A DNA stretch of 7,086 nucleotides from JAAYAN01 sp964437215 (GCA_964437215.1 CAYTFZ010000118.1:1-7086); one strand, 5' to 3'; counted from the first letter of the stretch, positions 1 through 7,051 are shown. Notes: a model not told the origin generated them from the sequence alone. Numbers and translations: made by a program.

Positions 1-7
1 AAAAATC

Positions 8-87
8 GGAGTTTTAATCTTCTAAGAAAAACAATATTGCTGGCTTAAAGGATTTGGTATTATGGTGAAGATAAAACTCCTTTTTTT
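8..87 (+). terminator. Long-stem terminator or attenuator-like leader structure
   Basis: GGAGTTTTAATCTTC at 8-22 pairs with GAAGATAAAACTCC at 67-80, giving 14 base pairs with a single bulged A (position 17), followed at once by seven T residues at 81-87. This is the layout of an intrinsic terminator, although the 44-nt loop is long. Within it, 16-26 can instead pair with 44-54 (ten of eleven pairs, one a G-U), which competes with the inner half of the long stem. It may end a gene left of the window, or it may be a regulated leader of the operon starting at 160. No known riboswitch class was recognised. Confidence 0.5.
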
Positions 88-159
88 GTTTAAATAATTA
101 TTCAAAATTGAAAATGATTACATATTTTTAAAGTCGTAAAATGTTTAATCTTTATAAAT

Positions 160-2082
160 ATGTCTGGAAAAAGCTTAATGAAAAATATTAAGAAAAATGG
201 GAAAAAAAATAAGACGGCAGTTAAAGAAATTTCTTTAGGCAAAAAGAGATTATTTTACACATTAACAATTTTTCTCCCTTTTATTTTTATTCTGTTTGTT
301 GAAATATTGTTAAACATAATTAATTATGGGGGAAACAGAGAGCTTTTTATTGCCGGACCTGAAGGATACGAAGAATATTTAAGATGCAACCCTGAAGTTA
401 CAAGAAGATATTTCTATTTACAGGAAAAAGTCCCAACTCCGCCTATTCAGCTTTTCTTAAAAAACAAACCGGCAAATTCTTTCAGAATATTTGTACTGGG
501 CGAATCTTCGGCTGCTGGTTTCCCTTATAGCAATAATTCAGCTTTCCCGAATGTTTTGCAAAGAAAACTTGGCGAAACATTTCCCGATAAAAAGATTGAA
601 GTTGTGAACATATCATTTTCTGCTATAAATACTTATACGCTGCTTGATTTAACTGATGAGATAATTGAAAATTCTCCTGATTTAATACTAATTTATACCG
701 GTCACAACGAATATTACGGAGCTATGGGTGTAGGCTCGGTTCAGTCTATTGGCAATAACCGCTGGCTTATCAAATCGTATCTCAAGCTTCAAAAATTTAA
801 GTCAGTTATATTATTGCGGGATATTATCGGGTGGTTTAAAATCAGTATAGGAAAAATATTTTACGGCAGCAGCGAAAACAATCCCTCATCTTCTCTTATG
901 TCGCAAATGGCTCAAGAACAGGAAATTATCTATAAATCTGAATTGTATGAATCCGGGAAGGAACAGTTTACTGAAAATATGAAAGAAATTATAGAAAAAT
1001 TTCAGGAAAAAAAAATAAAGGTGGTATTAAGTGAATTAGTAAGCAATTTGAAAGATCAAAAACCTTTTGTTTCGGTAAAAGGAAACAATGCAAATTCTGC
1101 TGAATACTATTACTTGAAAGGCAAGGAATTTGAAAAGAAAAGCGACTTTAAAACTGCCGAAGATTTTTATATAAAAGCTAAAGATTATGATGCTTTACGT
1201 TTCAGAGCTCCCGAGGAATTTAATGAGATAATTATCAATCTTGCAAAAAATTATTCAACCCCGCTTGTGCCTATGAAAGAATATTTCCGACAGGAATCGG
1301 AAAACGGAATTATTGGCGGGAAATTAATACTCGAACATCTTCATCCGAATATTGACGGATATTGCCTGATGGCTAAAGCATTTTACGAAACTTTAAGAGA
1401 TGAAAAAATATTAAGCAATAACTGGCAAGACAGTGTTTTTTATTCATATAAAAATGATGCAGTTACTGAGCTCGACAGTATTTACGGTAAGATGATAATT
1501 GACGATTTAACACAAGGCTGGCCATTTAAACAAAAAGGTTCTGCTGTAAATTTTATGCAGACCTTTGTTCCTAAAAACAAAATTGAAGAAATTGCCTTTA
1601 AAATTTTACCAAGCGATAATTATAATCTTGAAGCGGGACACCTAGATCTTGCAAAATATTATGAAAGCAAAGGTGAAAATGAAAAAGCGTTAAAGGAATA
1701 TAAAGCATTAATAGCGTCGCTTCCGGTTGAAACAGAATTTTACAAGCAGGCTGCTATAGTTTATATCAATCTTGAGAATTATGATGAGGCTAACAAACTT
1801 CTCAGGAAATCTCTTCGGTATAAAGAAAATGATTTTGCTTTTAAATGGATCGGGCAGATTGAATTTAAGAACGGAAATTTCTCCGAAGCAATCAAGTATC
1901 TGCAAAAAGCAGATATGAAAGACCCTCAGGTGGTATTTAATATATCGCGTGCTCATTATTCATCCGGTCAGTTTGATATGGGAGAAAAGTATTTTAATTT
2001 GCTTAAAATACTGGACCCTAATTCTAAATATGCCCGTTATCTCGCAAAAATGCATAGTCTTAATAAAACTAAGCAAAAATAA
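160..2082 (+). CDS. Membrane-anchored SGNH/GDSL-type hydrolase with TPR repeats
   Basis: The 640-residue protein has a lysine-rich cytoplasmic N-terminus, one membrane segment at about residues 31-55, and then an extracytoplasmic SGNH-like domain. Visible motifs are GESSAAG at 114-120 with S116 as the likely nucleophile (block I), an Asn-Ile-Ser-Phe stretch at 150-153 where block II is expected, GHNE at 181-184 with N183 (block III), and EHLHPN at 392-397 with H395 (block V), where the usual Asp three residues before the His is Glu. A TPR-like helical pair at about 315-345 lies inside the catalytic domain, and further TPR-like repeats fill about 490-630. SGNH enzymes of this kind hydrolyse or transfer acyl esters; action on an envelope or exported polysaccharide is an inference. 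The ATG at 160 has no clear Shine-Dalgarno, whereas Met7 at 178 follows GGAAA at 166-170 with 7-nt spacing and may be the true start. A nine-A tract at 1007-1015 is prone to slippage. It is the first gene of the putative operon. Confidence 0.85.
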   Translation: MSGKSLMKNIKKNGKKNKTAVKEISLGKKRLFYTLTIFLPFIFILFVEILLNIINYGGNRELFIAGPEGYEEYLRCNPEVTRRYFYLQEKVPTPPIQLFLKNKPANSFRIFVLGESSAAGFPYSNNSAFPNVLQRKLGETFPDKKIEVVNISFSAINTYTLLDLTDEIIENSPDLILIYTGHNEYYGAMGVGSVQSIGNNRWLIKSYLKLQKFKSVILLRDIIGWFKISIGKIFYGSSENNPSSSLMSQMAQEQEIIYKSELYESGKEQFTENMKEIIEKFQEKKIKVVLSELVSNLKDQKPFVSVKGNNANSAEYYYLKGKEFEKKSDFKTAEDFYIKAKDYDALRFRAPEEFNEIIINLAKNYSTPLVPMKEYFRQESENGIIGGKLILEHLHPNIDGYCLMAKAFYETLRDEKILSNNWQDSVFYSYKNDAVTELDSIYGKMIIDDLTQGWPFKQKGSAVNFMQTFVPKNKIEEIAFKILPSDNYNLEAGHLDLAKYYESKGENEKALKEYKALIASLPVETEFYKQAAIVYINLENYDEANKLLRKSLRYKENDFAFKWIGQIEFKNGNFSEAIKYLQKADMKDPQVVFNISRAHYSSGQFDMGEKYFNLLKILDPNSKYARYLAKMHSLNKTKQK

Positions 2083-2111
2083 TATTATATTGTTATGTGA
2101 TGATTTTTACT

Positions 2112-2119
2112 AAGGGAAG
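2112..2119 (+). promoter_or_regulatory. Ribosome binding site supporting a TTG start
   Basis: AAGGGAAG lies 5 nt before the TTG at 2125. The reading frame has a TGA stop at 2101-2103 and no ATG or GTG between it and the TTG. The first internal Met codon is far inside the conserved domain, so this site decides the unusual start. Confidence 0.6.
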
Positions 2120-2124
2120 AAAAG

Positions 2125-3456
2125 TTGAATAAAGTTTCAAAATTTATTGTAGAATCACCAATTTGGTTCATATCAATTCTGATTCCCGTTATTTCTATTA
2201 TCTTTTACTTATACCATCCTATTCAGCTGAGCTTGTTTCCGGAGCAGGAAATTAAAAAAATATATTACATCGACAATATTTCTGAGGCGCACAGAATACT
2301 TATTGAAAGATTTAACCAGCGATATAAAAACAAAATAGAAGTTGTTCCTGTAAATCTTCCTTTTTATAATTTTACTACTAATGACCGCAAAGAAATTCTC
2401 ACGCGTTCATTAAGAAGCCATAGCGACGGGATTGATGTTTTTGCAGTAGATTTGATATGGATACCCCGTTTTGCAAAATGGGGATACTCAATAGATAAAT
2501 ATTTCGATAAAAACCTTCTTAACAATATTGATGAAACAATTCTTGAAACATCATATCAAAAAGACAGTCTTGTGGCATTACCGCTATTTTTAGATATAGG
2601 AGTTTTATATTACCGAAAAGATATTATTAATCAGTTGAAAGATGGGGCGGAGATTGAGAAAAAACTGAAGCAATCGATAACCTGGGATGAATTTATTAAA
2701 CTCGGTAAACAGTTTAAAGATAAAAATAATCCTTATTATGTTTTTTGCGGAAGCGATTTTGAAGGTATGGCTTGTACCTTTTTTGATTTATTATCTCCGG
2801 CAGAAATGGAGAATACTTTTTACGGAAAAAATATCAACCTTTATAATTACTCGGTTAAAAGATCTTTAAATTTAATGAGCGACTTTATTAATGAATACCA
2901 ATTCTCTCCGCGAAATGTTCTGCAATTCGATGAAACCCGGAGCTACTTTTATACAAATGCAAACGATGCAGTGTTTTTACGCGGCTGGGTCGGTTATCAC
3001 AAACAATATAAAAAGCAGCTTCCCGACACCTCTAAATTAAAATATCTTGAAATTGCGCCTATGCCTCATTTCGAAGGGGAAAAGACTGCCAGCGTATTCG
3101 GCGGCTGGAATCTTATGATTTCGAAAACATCATCTAGAAAAGAAGAATCAGTAAAATTCCTGAAATTTATGTTCGAAAAAGAAAGTCAGGAAATCCTTTA
3201 CGAAACAGGCGGTTTGCTTCCCGTGAATAATGAAGTTTATAATGATACTAATTTTACAAAAAAACATCCTGAACTTTTACGCATTAAAGAAATACTTAAA
3301 TGGGGAAAGCACCGCCCTTCGCTCGAAAATTATACGAAGATATCTGAAATAATTACTCATTTTTTCCATTTGGCGCTTAAAAATGAAATATCGGTTGATG
3401 ATGCAATTTTAATGGCAACCGAAAAAATCAATAAAGAAAAATCAATAAACGATTAA
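2125..3456 (+). CDS. Membrane-anchored extracellular solute-binding protein, family 1
   Basis: The 443-residue protein starts with TTG. A hydrophobic segment at about residues 12-30 has no lipobox Cys and no obvious signal-peptidase site, so it probably acts as an uncleaved anchor with the rest in the periplasm. From about residue 44 the chain reads as a family-1 (MalE-like) binding protein: the DGIDVFAVDLIWIPRFAKWG stretch (101-120), the ALPLFLDIGVLYYRKD segment (151-166), WDEF (187-190), FLRGWVGY (284-291), and the GGWNLMISK region (336-344) followed by a helix typical of the C-lobe. The family usually delivers sugars or other small solutes to ABC importers. No permease or ATPase gene adjoins it here. 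It lies 42 nt after the hydrolase gene and 11 nt before the histidine kinase gene, which suggests it senses a ligand for that kinase. The ligand cannot be read from the sequence. Confidence 0.88.
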   Translation: MNKVSKFIVESPIWFISILIPVISIIFYLYHPIQLSLFPEQEIKKIYYIDNISEAHRILIERFNQRYKNKIEVVPVNLPFYNFTTNDRKEILTRSLRSHSDGIDVFAVDLIWIPRFAKWGYSIDKYFDKNLLNNIDETILETSYQKDSLVALPLFLDIGVLYYRKDIINQLKDGAEIEKKLKQSITWDEFIKLGKQFKDKNNPYYVFCGSDFEGMACTFFDLLSPAEMENTFYGKNINLYNYSVKRSLNLMSDFINEYQFSPRNVLQFDETRSYFYTNANDAVFLRGWVGYHKQYKKQLPDTSKLKYLEIAPMPHFEGEKTASVFGGWNLMISKTSSRKEESVKFLKFMFEKESQEILYETGGLLPVNNEVYNDTNFTKKHPELLRIKEILKWGKHRPSLENYTKISEIITHFFHLALKNEISVDDAILMATEKINKEKSIND

Positions 3457-3467
3457 CCTGCTATCTT

Positions 3468-4934
3468 ATGTCATCCGAAAACAAAAAACATATAAGATTC
3501 GAATGGAAACATATTCTGATAATTTTCCTGACGCTTATGATTTTTCAGATATTTGTTTATTACTTGCAGAAGAATACATTGCAGGGTCTGCTTTCGGATA
3601 CGATGGAATGGTATAAGCAAAATTCTGCTGAAGAGATAGGAAATCTTACTACAACTGCTCTGGAACTTTTACTGGAATCCGATCCTTTTAATGAAGACCA
3701 AATTAACGAAACCGAAACAAAAAATCTTATTCATTCTTTTAACAGTATTTTAAAACAGCCTTTAATGAAGAGGAACGTGGAAGAAATGTGTGTAATTCTT
3801 CCTTATGGCGATAAGTTTGTTGCTGTGGATCTGGGAAGCGAATTATTCTCTTACTTTTACAGCCGCGAACTTACAGATACAACATCCAATTCTGAATATA
3901 TTGATGCAGTAAATCAATATACTTCGATCCATAAAGAGATGGTGAAAACAGAACTGATTACTACCGTAAAAAAAGAGCAAAGCGTATTTATGGTTTATGT
4001 CCCTTTGGTTCCTCACGGAGAATACAGCGGTGCAGTTTATCTTAAAATCCATCCCGATTTTTCATTTATCAGCAATAAGATATTAGCCAGTTTCGACCAT
4101 ACAGTTCTTATATTTTCATCTTTAATTCTGATGGGTTTGCTGGTAGTCTTTTATATTTCAACTTATACAATAATTGAACGGGACGAAGCCCGGGAACTGC
4201 TTTACTCAGAACGCGAAGCACATCTTACTGAATATATTGCTCAGCAGAAAGAACATCTTTTTACAAAAAGAATTTATCACACTCATCATAAAGCCGAAAA
4301 GGTTATGGGTTTTATAAATGAGGATCTTGATAATATTGATGAAAATAATTTCCGTGATGTTAAATACCGTATATCGAAATATGCTAATTTTATATCGAGG
4401 GTTATATACGATATGAAATGGTATAATCCCCCGTTGCAAACAATCCGGAACCACATTTTCCGCACCGATTTGAATGAAGTTTTGAGCTTTATAATAAATA
4501 ATATTTTTTTAAGAACAAGCAGGCAGGTAAGTTCTATAAAATTCAATACTGTTCTTGATGAAAATCTGCCGGCGGTTTCCATAAACGAATTTGTAGTTTG
4601 GGAAATAATCGAACCTATAATTCAAAATGCAATAGATCACTCGGATAAAGAAATAATAAATATAAAAATACTAACAAAATATCATCCCGAAAATCATCAG
4701 TCTGTTATTATTATTGAAGATAACGGGAAAGGGATACGCGAGGATCTCCTCGAAAAAAACGATTCCGGAGTAATGAGAATGTTTCTGGAAAATATCTCAA
4801 CAAAAGCCGAAGGGAAAAATTGCGGATACGGATGTTACCTTGCTTACGAAATAGCAAAACGATGCGGCTGGGAATTAAAGGCAGAAAATTCGGAAGCAGG
4901 CGGCGGCAGATTTATATTATTAATCAATCATTAA
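3468..4934 (+). CDS. Two-TM sensor histidine kinase with atypical phosphoacceptor region
   Basis: The 488-residue protein has a membrane segment at about 15-33, a periplasmic domain of about 180 residues (34-211), a second membrane segment at about 212-232, and a cytoplasmic kinase part. Residues 236-320 are helical and include a His-rich stretch (Y270-HTHH-K275) where the phosphoacceptor is expected, but there is no standard H-box of His followed by Glu/Asp and a downstream Pro. The ATPase domain is clear: an N-box around QNAIDHS (N387), G1 at DNGKGI (418-423), and a G2-like GYG at 453-455 in a GYGCYLAYEIAKRCG context. These ATP-binding motifs point to an active ATP-binding fold, so it is probably a working kinase with a divergent DHp helix. 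It is transcribed with the binding protein upstream and the response regulator 21 nt downstream, its likely partners. The ATG at 3468 has only a weak Shine-Dalgarno. Confidence 0.9.
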   Translation: MSSENKKHIRFEWKHILIIFLTLMIFQIFVYYLQKNTLQGLLSDTMEWYKQNSAEEIGNLTTTALELLLESDPFNEDQINETETKNLIHSFNSILKQPLMKRNVEEMCVILPYGDKFVAVDLGSELFSYFYSRELTDTTSNSEYIDAVNQYTSIHKEMVKTELITTVKKEQSVFMVYVPLVPHGEYSGAVYLKIHPDFSFISNKILASFDHTVLIFSSLILMGLLVVFYISTYTIIERDEARELLYSEREAHLTEYIAQQKEHLFTKRIYHTHHKAEKVMGFINEDLDNIDENNFRDVKYRISKYANFISRVIYDMKWYNPPLQTIRNHIFRTDLNEVLSFIINNIFLRTSRQVSSIKFNTVLDENLPAVSINEFVVWEIIEPIIQNAIDHSDKEIINIKILTKYHPENHQSVIIIEDNGKGIREDLLEKNDSGVMRMFLENISTKAEGKNCGYGCYLAYEIAKRCGWELKAENSEAGGGRFILLINH

Positions 4935-4945
4935 AATGGTTTTAC

Positions 4946-4953
4946 GGAGAAGG
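4946..4953 (+). promoter_or_regulatory. Strong ribosome binding site of the response regulator gene
   Basis: GGAGAAGG precedes the ATG at 4956 by 2 nt (6 nt if counted from the GGAG core). It is the clearest Shine-Dalgarno in the window and fixes this start, only 21 nt after the kinase stop. Confidence 0.6.
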
Positions 4954-4955
4954 CG

Positions 4956-6404
4956 ATGGAGTTTGATAAAATAATTAATTTACTTTTGATTGAAGATGAG
5001 ACATATGATGTAAACAGAATAAAAAGAACGCTGGAACCCTTCAACGATAAAATTCAGATAAAAAAAATAGTATCGGACGGGCTTTCGGCAATTGAACTTT
5101 TATCGGATAATAATGATGAATTTGACGTTGTAATTATGGATTATCAGATTGTGGGCCCGCTTACAGGCGAAAAATTGATAAGACGAATTAAACTTATAGA
5201 TCCTTTCATACAGATAATTGTAATTACAAAAATGACAATAAATGTAACAAACTTCGAACTTGCAAATGACCTGATTGAAGCTGGCGCTATGTGGTTTTGC
5301 ACTAAATATCCGTCGGATATAAAAGACTACATTTATCAGCCTACCGATTTGCTTTTATCGATAATGAATGCCTACGAAAAGAAAAAACTGAATCTGGAAA
5401 AATCGAGAACAAATCAGCAGCTCGATAAATCTATTGATAAAATAATTGCACAAAAACCTTTAATAGGAAATTCAGCTCCTATTAAAAAATTACAAAAACA
5501 GATAGAAAAAGCATCGCAGCAGGATGTAACAGTGCTGATTTCGGGGGCTTCGGGAACAGGCAAAGAACTTGTGGCAACCCACATTCATTATTTAAGCAAG
5601 CGTAAATTCGAAAATTTTGTAACGATTAATGCTGGAAGTATCCCTCAAAATCTTATAGAAAGCGAGTTGTTCGGGTTTGAAAAAGGATCGTTTACAGGCG
5701 CGAACAGCAGTAAAAAAGGATTATTCGAACAAGCTAACAACGGCACGCTTTTTATGGATGAAATCGGTGAGCTTCCAACAAATTCGCAGGTAAAACTTTT
5801 ACGTGTTCTTCAGGAAGGTGAAATTGATAAAATTGGCAGAACCGAAAAAATTAAAGTTAATGTACGGATAATTTCTGCTACTAATCAGGACCTCGAAAAA
5901 GCTGTGGAAAACAAAACATTCCGGTCCGATTTATTTTACAGACTTAATGTTATTTATATTTATACGCCTACTTTACTGGAAAGAATTGAAGACATTCCGG
6001 ATCTTGCCGTGCATTTTATTTCCCAATTCAGCAAGCAGATGTCAATTCCTAAACCCGGTCTATCGAAAGATGCACTGGATGTTCTTCAAAACTATAACTG
6101 GCCGGGAAATATCCGCCAGTTTCAAAATGTTATTCAAAGGGCGTTGCTTACTGCTGAGGATGAAATAACAAAAGATGATTTGCTTGGTGTGATGAAAATG
6201 GAAAAACACTCTGGCTCCGTGGACGGTCCTAAATTTTCATTCGGCGATAAAATTCTTGAATGGAAAGAAATGGAAACCATTTTCCGCTGGCGTTATTTTA
6301 ATCACGTTATGGATAAAACCAAAAACGAAGCCGAAGCCGCGCGTTTACTGGGTTTTGCCCCTTCAAATTTTTACCGGATGCTTGGTAAAATGGGATTTAA
6401 GTGA
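4956..6404 (+). CDS. Sigma-54-dependent response regulator, NtrC family
   Basis: The 482-residue protein has three complete domains. The receiver (about 7-140) has acidic residues E13 and D14, the phosphoacceptor D62 (in VIMDYQ), T91 and K117; the usual Pro after the Lys is Tyr. The AAA+ domain (about 168-395) has Walker A GASGTGKE (197-204), the sigma-54 contact loop as GSFTGA (244-249, a common variant of GAFTGA), Walker B GTLFMDEIGE (263-272), N310 as sensor I, arginine fingers in FRSDLFYRLNV (322-332), and the NWPGNIRQFQN segment with R387 as sensor II. A Fis-type helix-turn-helix ends the protein (about 458-481). Nothing essential is missing, so it should activate sigma-54 promoters after phosphorylation, presumably by the kinase encoded just upstream. 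It is the last gene of the operon. I found no convincing sigma-54 promoter in the gaps of this window, so its targets probably lie elsewhere. Confidence 0.95.
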   Translation: MEFDKIINLLLIEDETYDVNRIKRTLEPFNDKIQIKKIVSDGLSAIELLSDNNDEFDVVIMDYQIVGPLTGEKLIRRIKLIDPFIQIIVITKMTINVTNFELANDLIEAGAMWFCTKYPSDIKDYIYQPTDLLLSIMNAYEKKKLNLEKSRTNQQLDKSIDKIIAQKPLIGNSAPIKKLQKQIEKASQQDVTVLISGASGTGKELVATHIHYLSKRKFENFVTINAGSIPQNLIESELFGFEKGSFTGANSSKKGLFEQANNGTLFMDEIGELPTNSQVKLLRVLQEGEIDKIGRTEKIKVNVRIISATNQDLEKAVENKTFRSDLFYRLNVIYIYTPTLLERIEDIPDLAVHFISQFSKQMSIPKPGLSKDALDVLQNYNWPGNIRQFQNVIQRALLTAEDEITKDDLLGVMKMEKHSGSVDGPKFSFGDKILEWKEMETIFRWRYFNHVMDKTKNEAEAARLLGFAPSNFYRMLGKMGFK

Positions 6405-6451
6405 AACAACAAATAATTTAGCATTCATAACTAAGAATTATAAAATTAGTA

Positions 6452-6475
6452 TGTCTGCTTACGCGGACAATTTTA
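6452..6475 (+). terminator. Weak hairpin, possible operon terminator
   Basis: TGTCTGC (6452-6458) pairs with GCGGACA (6463-6469), with one G-T wobble and a TTAC loop, followed by ATTTT. It lies about 50 nt after the response regulator stop. The T-run is short, so termination here is only possible. Confidence 0.3.
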
Positions 6476-6600
6476 GAAACTGGCAAACCTCATTTTATTG
6501 CGACCAAATTTACATACTTGATACCGAAAATAGCATTTAAAAAATTATTTGATAAATGTCTTTCTATATAAAATCATACAATAAAAATTTTCATAACGTA

Positions 6601-6622
6601 GAGACGTTGTAATGAACGTCTC
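6601..6622. repeat. Intergenic palindrome GAGACGTT-N6-AACGTCTC
   Basis: Two perfect 8-nt arms (6601-6608 and 6615-6622) flank the six bases GTAATG. The GAGACG...CGTCTC arm type resembles short palindromic repeats I recall as dispersed in some cyanobacterial and Bacteroidota-like genomes. Only one copy is in this window, so repeat status is an inference. Confidence 0.55.
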
Positions 6623-6644
6623 AGCCTGAGGAATTTGCATTAAA

Positions 6645-6725
6645 ATGAAAGAAGCCGCTTCTGCGGACGGGACTTATGAAATTCTGGCAGAATTTATTGG
6701 CAATGAAGATAAACGGGAAATATAG
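6645..6725 (+). other. Possible 26-residue ORF or gene remnant
   Basis: An ATG at 6645 opens 26 codons rich in Glu and Ala, ending in TAG; GAGGA at 6628-6632 is 12 nt upstream, rather far. The next frame just before it reads PEEFALK (6625-6645) and joins the ORF smoothly after a one-base shift, which suggests the end of an older gene cut off by the palindrome at 6601-6622. I do not recognise the family, and it may be chance. Confidence 0.15.
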
Positions 6726-6762
6726 GTAAGCGGTACGGTAAAAAGCGTAATTATTCCTTTTT

Positions 6763-6776
6763 CCCTCCAAGGAGGG
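6763..6776. repeat. GC-rich palindrome CCCTCC-AA-GGAGGG
   Basis: Six-nt arms are separated by AA, so as RNA the hairpin would have a CAAG loop and 5 bp. It stands out in AT-rich DNA and lies 16 nt beyond the stop of the minus-strand VF530 gene. On that strand it is followed by A residues, not T, so it is not a standard intrinsic terminator. Similar palindromes recur in intergenic DNA of some Bacteroidota, from memory only. Confidence 0.4.
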
Positions 6777-6791
6777 TTTCCGTAATAGAGA

Positions 6792-7007
6792 TTAAAAACT
6801 TTCTACTTTTTCGCGCGCCCAAGGTGTTTTACGTAAGAATTTTAAGTTCGATTTTATTGATGTTTCATATTGAAAGCAATTTATATCAATGTGGTTGCCA
6901 AGTTTTTCCCACACGTAAAAGTCAACAAGCTACGTAAGCATCATTTCCAGCGTAATTCCGTGTAGGGGGTTATTCTTTTGTGTTTGATTGTTTTCGCTGC
7001 CCGTCAT
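6792..7007 (-). pseudogene. VF530/DUF2132-family small protein, interrupted by an in-frame amber codon
   Basis: Read on the minus strand from ATG at 7007-7005, the frame runs 72 codons to TAA at 6794-6792, with one TAG at codon 26 (6932-6930). On both sides the frame matches the VF530 family as I know it: NNPLHGITLEMMLT (residues 12-25) before the stop; then LVDFYVWEKLG (27-37), IDINCF (40-45), and the very characteristic SIKSNLKFLRKTPWAREKVE (50-69). The length is close to that of the family, and there is no frameshift. In relatives the interrupted position is usually a charged or polar residue; a CAG (Gln) or AAG (Lys) codon would become TAG by one change. VF530 proteins are small and reported as DNA-binding; the cellular role is poorly known. 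Either this copy is a recent pseudogene, the base is a sequencing error, or the amber codon is read through. The family call is confident; the status is not. Confidence 0.8.
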
Positions 7008-7021
7008 TTAATTTTCTCAAT

Positions 7022-7051
7022 ATTATAAAAAACCGTCTAAAATTAGTACAA
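7022..7051 (-). promoter_or_regulatory. Possible sigma-70-type promoter of the VF530 gene
   Basis: On the minus strand TTGTAC (7051-7046) and TATAAT (7027-7022) are 18 nt apart. The -10 box ends 14 nt before the ATG, so the leader would be very short. In AT-rich DNA such boxes arise by chance, and Bacteroidota-type promoters differ, so this is only a candidate. Confidence 0.3.

Larger units (their letters stand above)
6405..6791. other. Gene-poor region with palindromes and a possible ORF scrap
   Basis: These 387 nt between the end of the operon and the 3' end of the minus-strand VF530 gene hold no recognisable gene. The first half is very AT-rich. I see a weak hairpin at 6452-6475, a perfect 8-bp inverted repeat at 6601-6622, a short coding-like scrap at 6645-6725, and a GC-rich palindrome at 6763-6776. 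It looks like a decaying intergenic region that has collected repeats. Confidence 0.6.

Noticed and set aside
108..142. TTGAAA and TAAAAT as a sigma-70 promoter for the first gene
   Set aside because: The spacer is 23 nt, too long, and similar boxes are expected by chance in such AT-rich sequence.
1708..1956. Minus-strand open frame opposite the hydrolase gene (and similar ones opposite the kinase gene)
   Set aside because: These are shadows of clearly coding plus-strand genes, and their translations show no family features.
6481..6504. TGGC ... TTGC pair after the operon, considered as a sigma-54 promoter
   Set aside because: The spacing between the two halves is about 6 nt too long for a -24/-12 promoter.
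6451..6540. 29-codon ORF starting at the ATG at 6451
   Set aside because: It overlaps the hairpin, has no ribosome binding site and no recognisable family; it is probably chance in non-coding DNA.
6655..6666. CCGC-TTCT-GCGG mini-hairpin
   Set aside because: Only 4 bp, inside a possible coding scrap, with no T-run.
6886..6900. Sigma-54 promoter-like TGGCAACCACATTGA on the minus strand
   Set aside because: The -24 half is good, but the -12 half ends in GA instead of GC, and the site lies inside the conserved VF530 coding frame pointing away from any gene start.
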